Source: Actinomycetota bacterium
GTDB taxonomy: Bacteria; Actinomycetota; Humimicrobiia; Humimicrobiales; Humimicrobiaceae
Length of the DNA: 6,420 nt
Direction of reading: 5' to 3'
Assembly (NCBI GenBank): GCA_003567835.1
Contig: PWYO01000136.1
Coordinates: 1 to 6,420, forward strand
Shown here: piece by piece, positions 5,254 to 6,420 of the stretch
Layout: each line of letters begins with the position of its first letter
Position numbering within the stretch: the first letter of the stretch is position 1
Made by a program: the position numbers and the translations under genes
The notes under the pieces: generated by a model
Databases searched by the model: none
The model's input: only the letters and a program-made list of their open reading frames with translations
Told to the model about the DNA's origin: nothing

Positions 5254-6239
5254 CTGCGGTGCATCCTATGCATCATTCTTTGTTTAAACCTCTCTTTTGC
5301 ACCTGCATGCTCTTGCCTGATCTCCTTTCCAGTTAAATGCAGAAAAACATCATTTAAAGTGGGTTTTCTGGCACTAATAGAAAGAATGTTTACAGGACTG
5401 CGAGCAATAAACTGAGGCACAAAACTTGCACTGTCTCTGACTTCAAATTGAATGGTGCCGTCTCTTTGAAAGGCAATCTTTTTTTGTAAGGTCTGCTCAA
5501 TATAGCGTTTAAGCGGCTCGCCTTTATCAGAACTTACAGTCACGATATCTCCACCAATGCCCCTTTTTAAGTTTTCAGGGGTATCCAAGGCAATAATTTT
5601 CCCATCGTCCATGATGGCTATTCGGTTGCATATTTCTGTTTCTTCCATATAGTGTGTGGTAAGAAAAATGGTAATATCGGTCTGTTTTTTAAGGTCAGCA
5701 ATATAGTCCCATATTTTATTTCTAGTCTGGGGATCCAGCCCCAGTGTTGGTTCATCAAGAAACAATATCCGGGGATGATGTATCAGTCCTCTGGCAATCT
5801 CCAGCCGTCTCTTCATGCCGCCTGAAAAAGTTCGCACCAAATCATTTTTTCTTTTTTCCAAGCTGACCATACGCAGAACTTGGTCAATCCTTTTTTGTAT
5901 CACCTTATGGTTTACATTGTAAAGAAGTGCATGGAAATAGAGGTTTTCCAAAGCAGTTAATCGATCATCTAAGCTGGGGTCCTGGAAAACAAGCCCAATA
6001 CACTGCCTGATTTGATTTCTCTGTTTGTCTATATTTTTTCCGCAAAGGGTTACTGTGCCCGCACTTTTATTCAAAAGGGTGCAGATGATGCTGATGGTGG
6101 TGGTCTTGCCTGCCCCATTGGGCCCCAAAAAACCAAAGATCTCTCCCTTTTTTACTGCAAAAGAAATGTTATGGACAGCAGTCAGTTTTCCAAACTTTTT
6201 GGTCAGGTTTTCCACCTTTAAGATGGTATGGTCCGCCAT
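5250..6239 (-). CDS. ABC exporter ATP-binding protein (DrrA-like)
   Basis: 329 residues, the cytoplasmic ATPase of the exporter. All ABC motifs are present: Walker A GPNGAGKTT (39-47), Q-loop Q86 in VFQDPSLDDRLT, signature FSGGM (138-142; Phe in place of the common Leu, usual for this subfamily), Walker B ILFLDEP (158-164), D-loop GLD (167-169) and switch H196 in TTHYMEE. Beyond the nucleotide-binding domain, the C-terminal domain ends in PTLNDVFLHLTGKEIR (293-308), the hallmark of the daunorubicin-resistance DrrA subfamily. After that comes an unusual basic tail rich in Met, His and Arg (RMMHRMHRR). The start ATG at 6239 follows GGAG (6248-6251) with 8 bases spacing. It is the first gene of the two-gene operon. 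Resistance to a toxic compound or export of a natural product is the usual role; substrate unknown. Confidence 0.93.
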   Translation of the reverse strand: MADHTILKVENLTKKFGKLTAVHNISFAVKKGEIFGFLGPNGAGKTTTISIICTLLNKSAGTVTLCGKNIDKQRNQIRQCIGLVFQDPSLDDRLTALENLYFHALLYNVNHKVIQKRIDQVLRMVSLEKRKNDLVRTFSGGMKRRLEIARGLIHHPRILFLDEPTLGLDPQTRNKIWDYIADLKKQTDITIFLTTHYMEETEICNRIAIMDDGKIIALDTPENLKRGIGGDIVTVSSDKGEPLKRYIEQTLQKKIAFQRDGTIQFEVRDSASFVPQFIARSPVNILSISARKPTLNDVFLHLTGKEIRQEHAGAKERFKQRMMHRMHRR

Positions 6240-6276
6240 AAGCCAAACTCCATATCCTTTATTTTAAACAGTTGCT

Positions 6277-6305
6277 ATTATAATAAAAAATGCATACAAG
6301 CAAAA
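6277..6305 (-). promoter_or_regulatory. Candidate promoter of the ABC exporter operon
   Basis: A perfect TATAAT on the - strand (6277-6282) lies about 38 bases before the ATPase start. The -35 is weaker: TTGCTT (6298-6303, 15-base spacer) or TTTTGC (6300-6305, 17-base spacer). The short leader (about 6240-6270) holds only the Shine-Dalgarno. Further right, to the window edge, no gene is called. Confidence 0.5.
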
Positions 6306-6420
6306 TGGGGCAATAAGCGATATCAAACCCTTACAAAAAACACCATTGCCTGTTCTGAAATCCAAAAATACGATTGATGCTGGACTTTTTCTCCTTAAAA
6401 GATGATTCAAAAAGCATCTA

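Noticed and set aside
6264..6419. Open frame on the - strand from the right edge, 51 residues ending in a hydrophobic segment
   Set aside because: Could be the tail of an upstream membrane protein, but it runs over the exporter's perfect TATAAT, and an open frame of this size is not rare in AT-rich DNA. The sequence to the right would decide.
6377..6420. + strand frame starting MLDFFSLKDD and running off the right edge
   Set aside because: Only 14 codons visible and no Shine-Dalgarno upstream.

Overview
The window looks like chromosome from a low- to mid-GC Gram-positive bacterium, probably an anaerobic Clostridia-type Bacillota. Ribosome binding sites are strong AGGAGG types where present, the TspO-like, aldo-keto reductase and DrrA/DrrB-like proteins are of kinds common in Bacillota, and intergenic DNA is very AT-rich. 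The genus cannot be fixed from the sequence.

Left arm (1-1200): a strongly AT-rich graveyard with no intact gene. It begins with the 3' end of a small HEPN-domain protein (+ strand). A 140-bp stretch with two nested inverted repeats follows. Then comes, on the - strand, a broken type II toxin-antitoxin pair: a ribbon-helix-helix antitoxin remnant (715-952) and a RelE-family toxin remnant (428-692). Both can be read almost end to end once frameshifts, a stop and lost start codons are bridged. The antitoxin keeps a good Shine-Dalgarno and a palindromic candidate operator. None of this is in long ORFs, so ORF-based annotation would miss it.

Right arm (1217-6239): five ordinary intact genes with higher GC. 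A FabG-type short-chain dehydrogenase (+) converges on a long-form TspO/MBR-family membrane protein (-). Upstream of the latter are a YhdN/AKR11B-like aldo-keto reductase (-) and then a two-gene ABC exporter (-) in which the DrrA-type ATPase and ABC-2 permease overlap by ATGA. The TspO-like gene, the reductase and the exporter each have their own candidate promoter, so they appear to be separate units. The two oxidoreductases and the exporter suggest stress or detoxification roles, but no shared pathway is shown.

I see no convincing new multi-gene system. The points most worth checking are the decayed toxin-antitoxin locus with its surviving operator, the nested inverted repeats beside it, the extended TspO-family protein, and several dyads at the promoters of the - strand genes.
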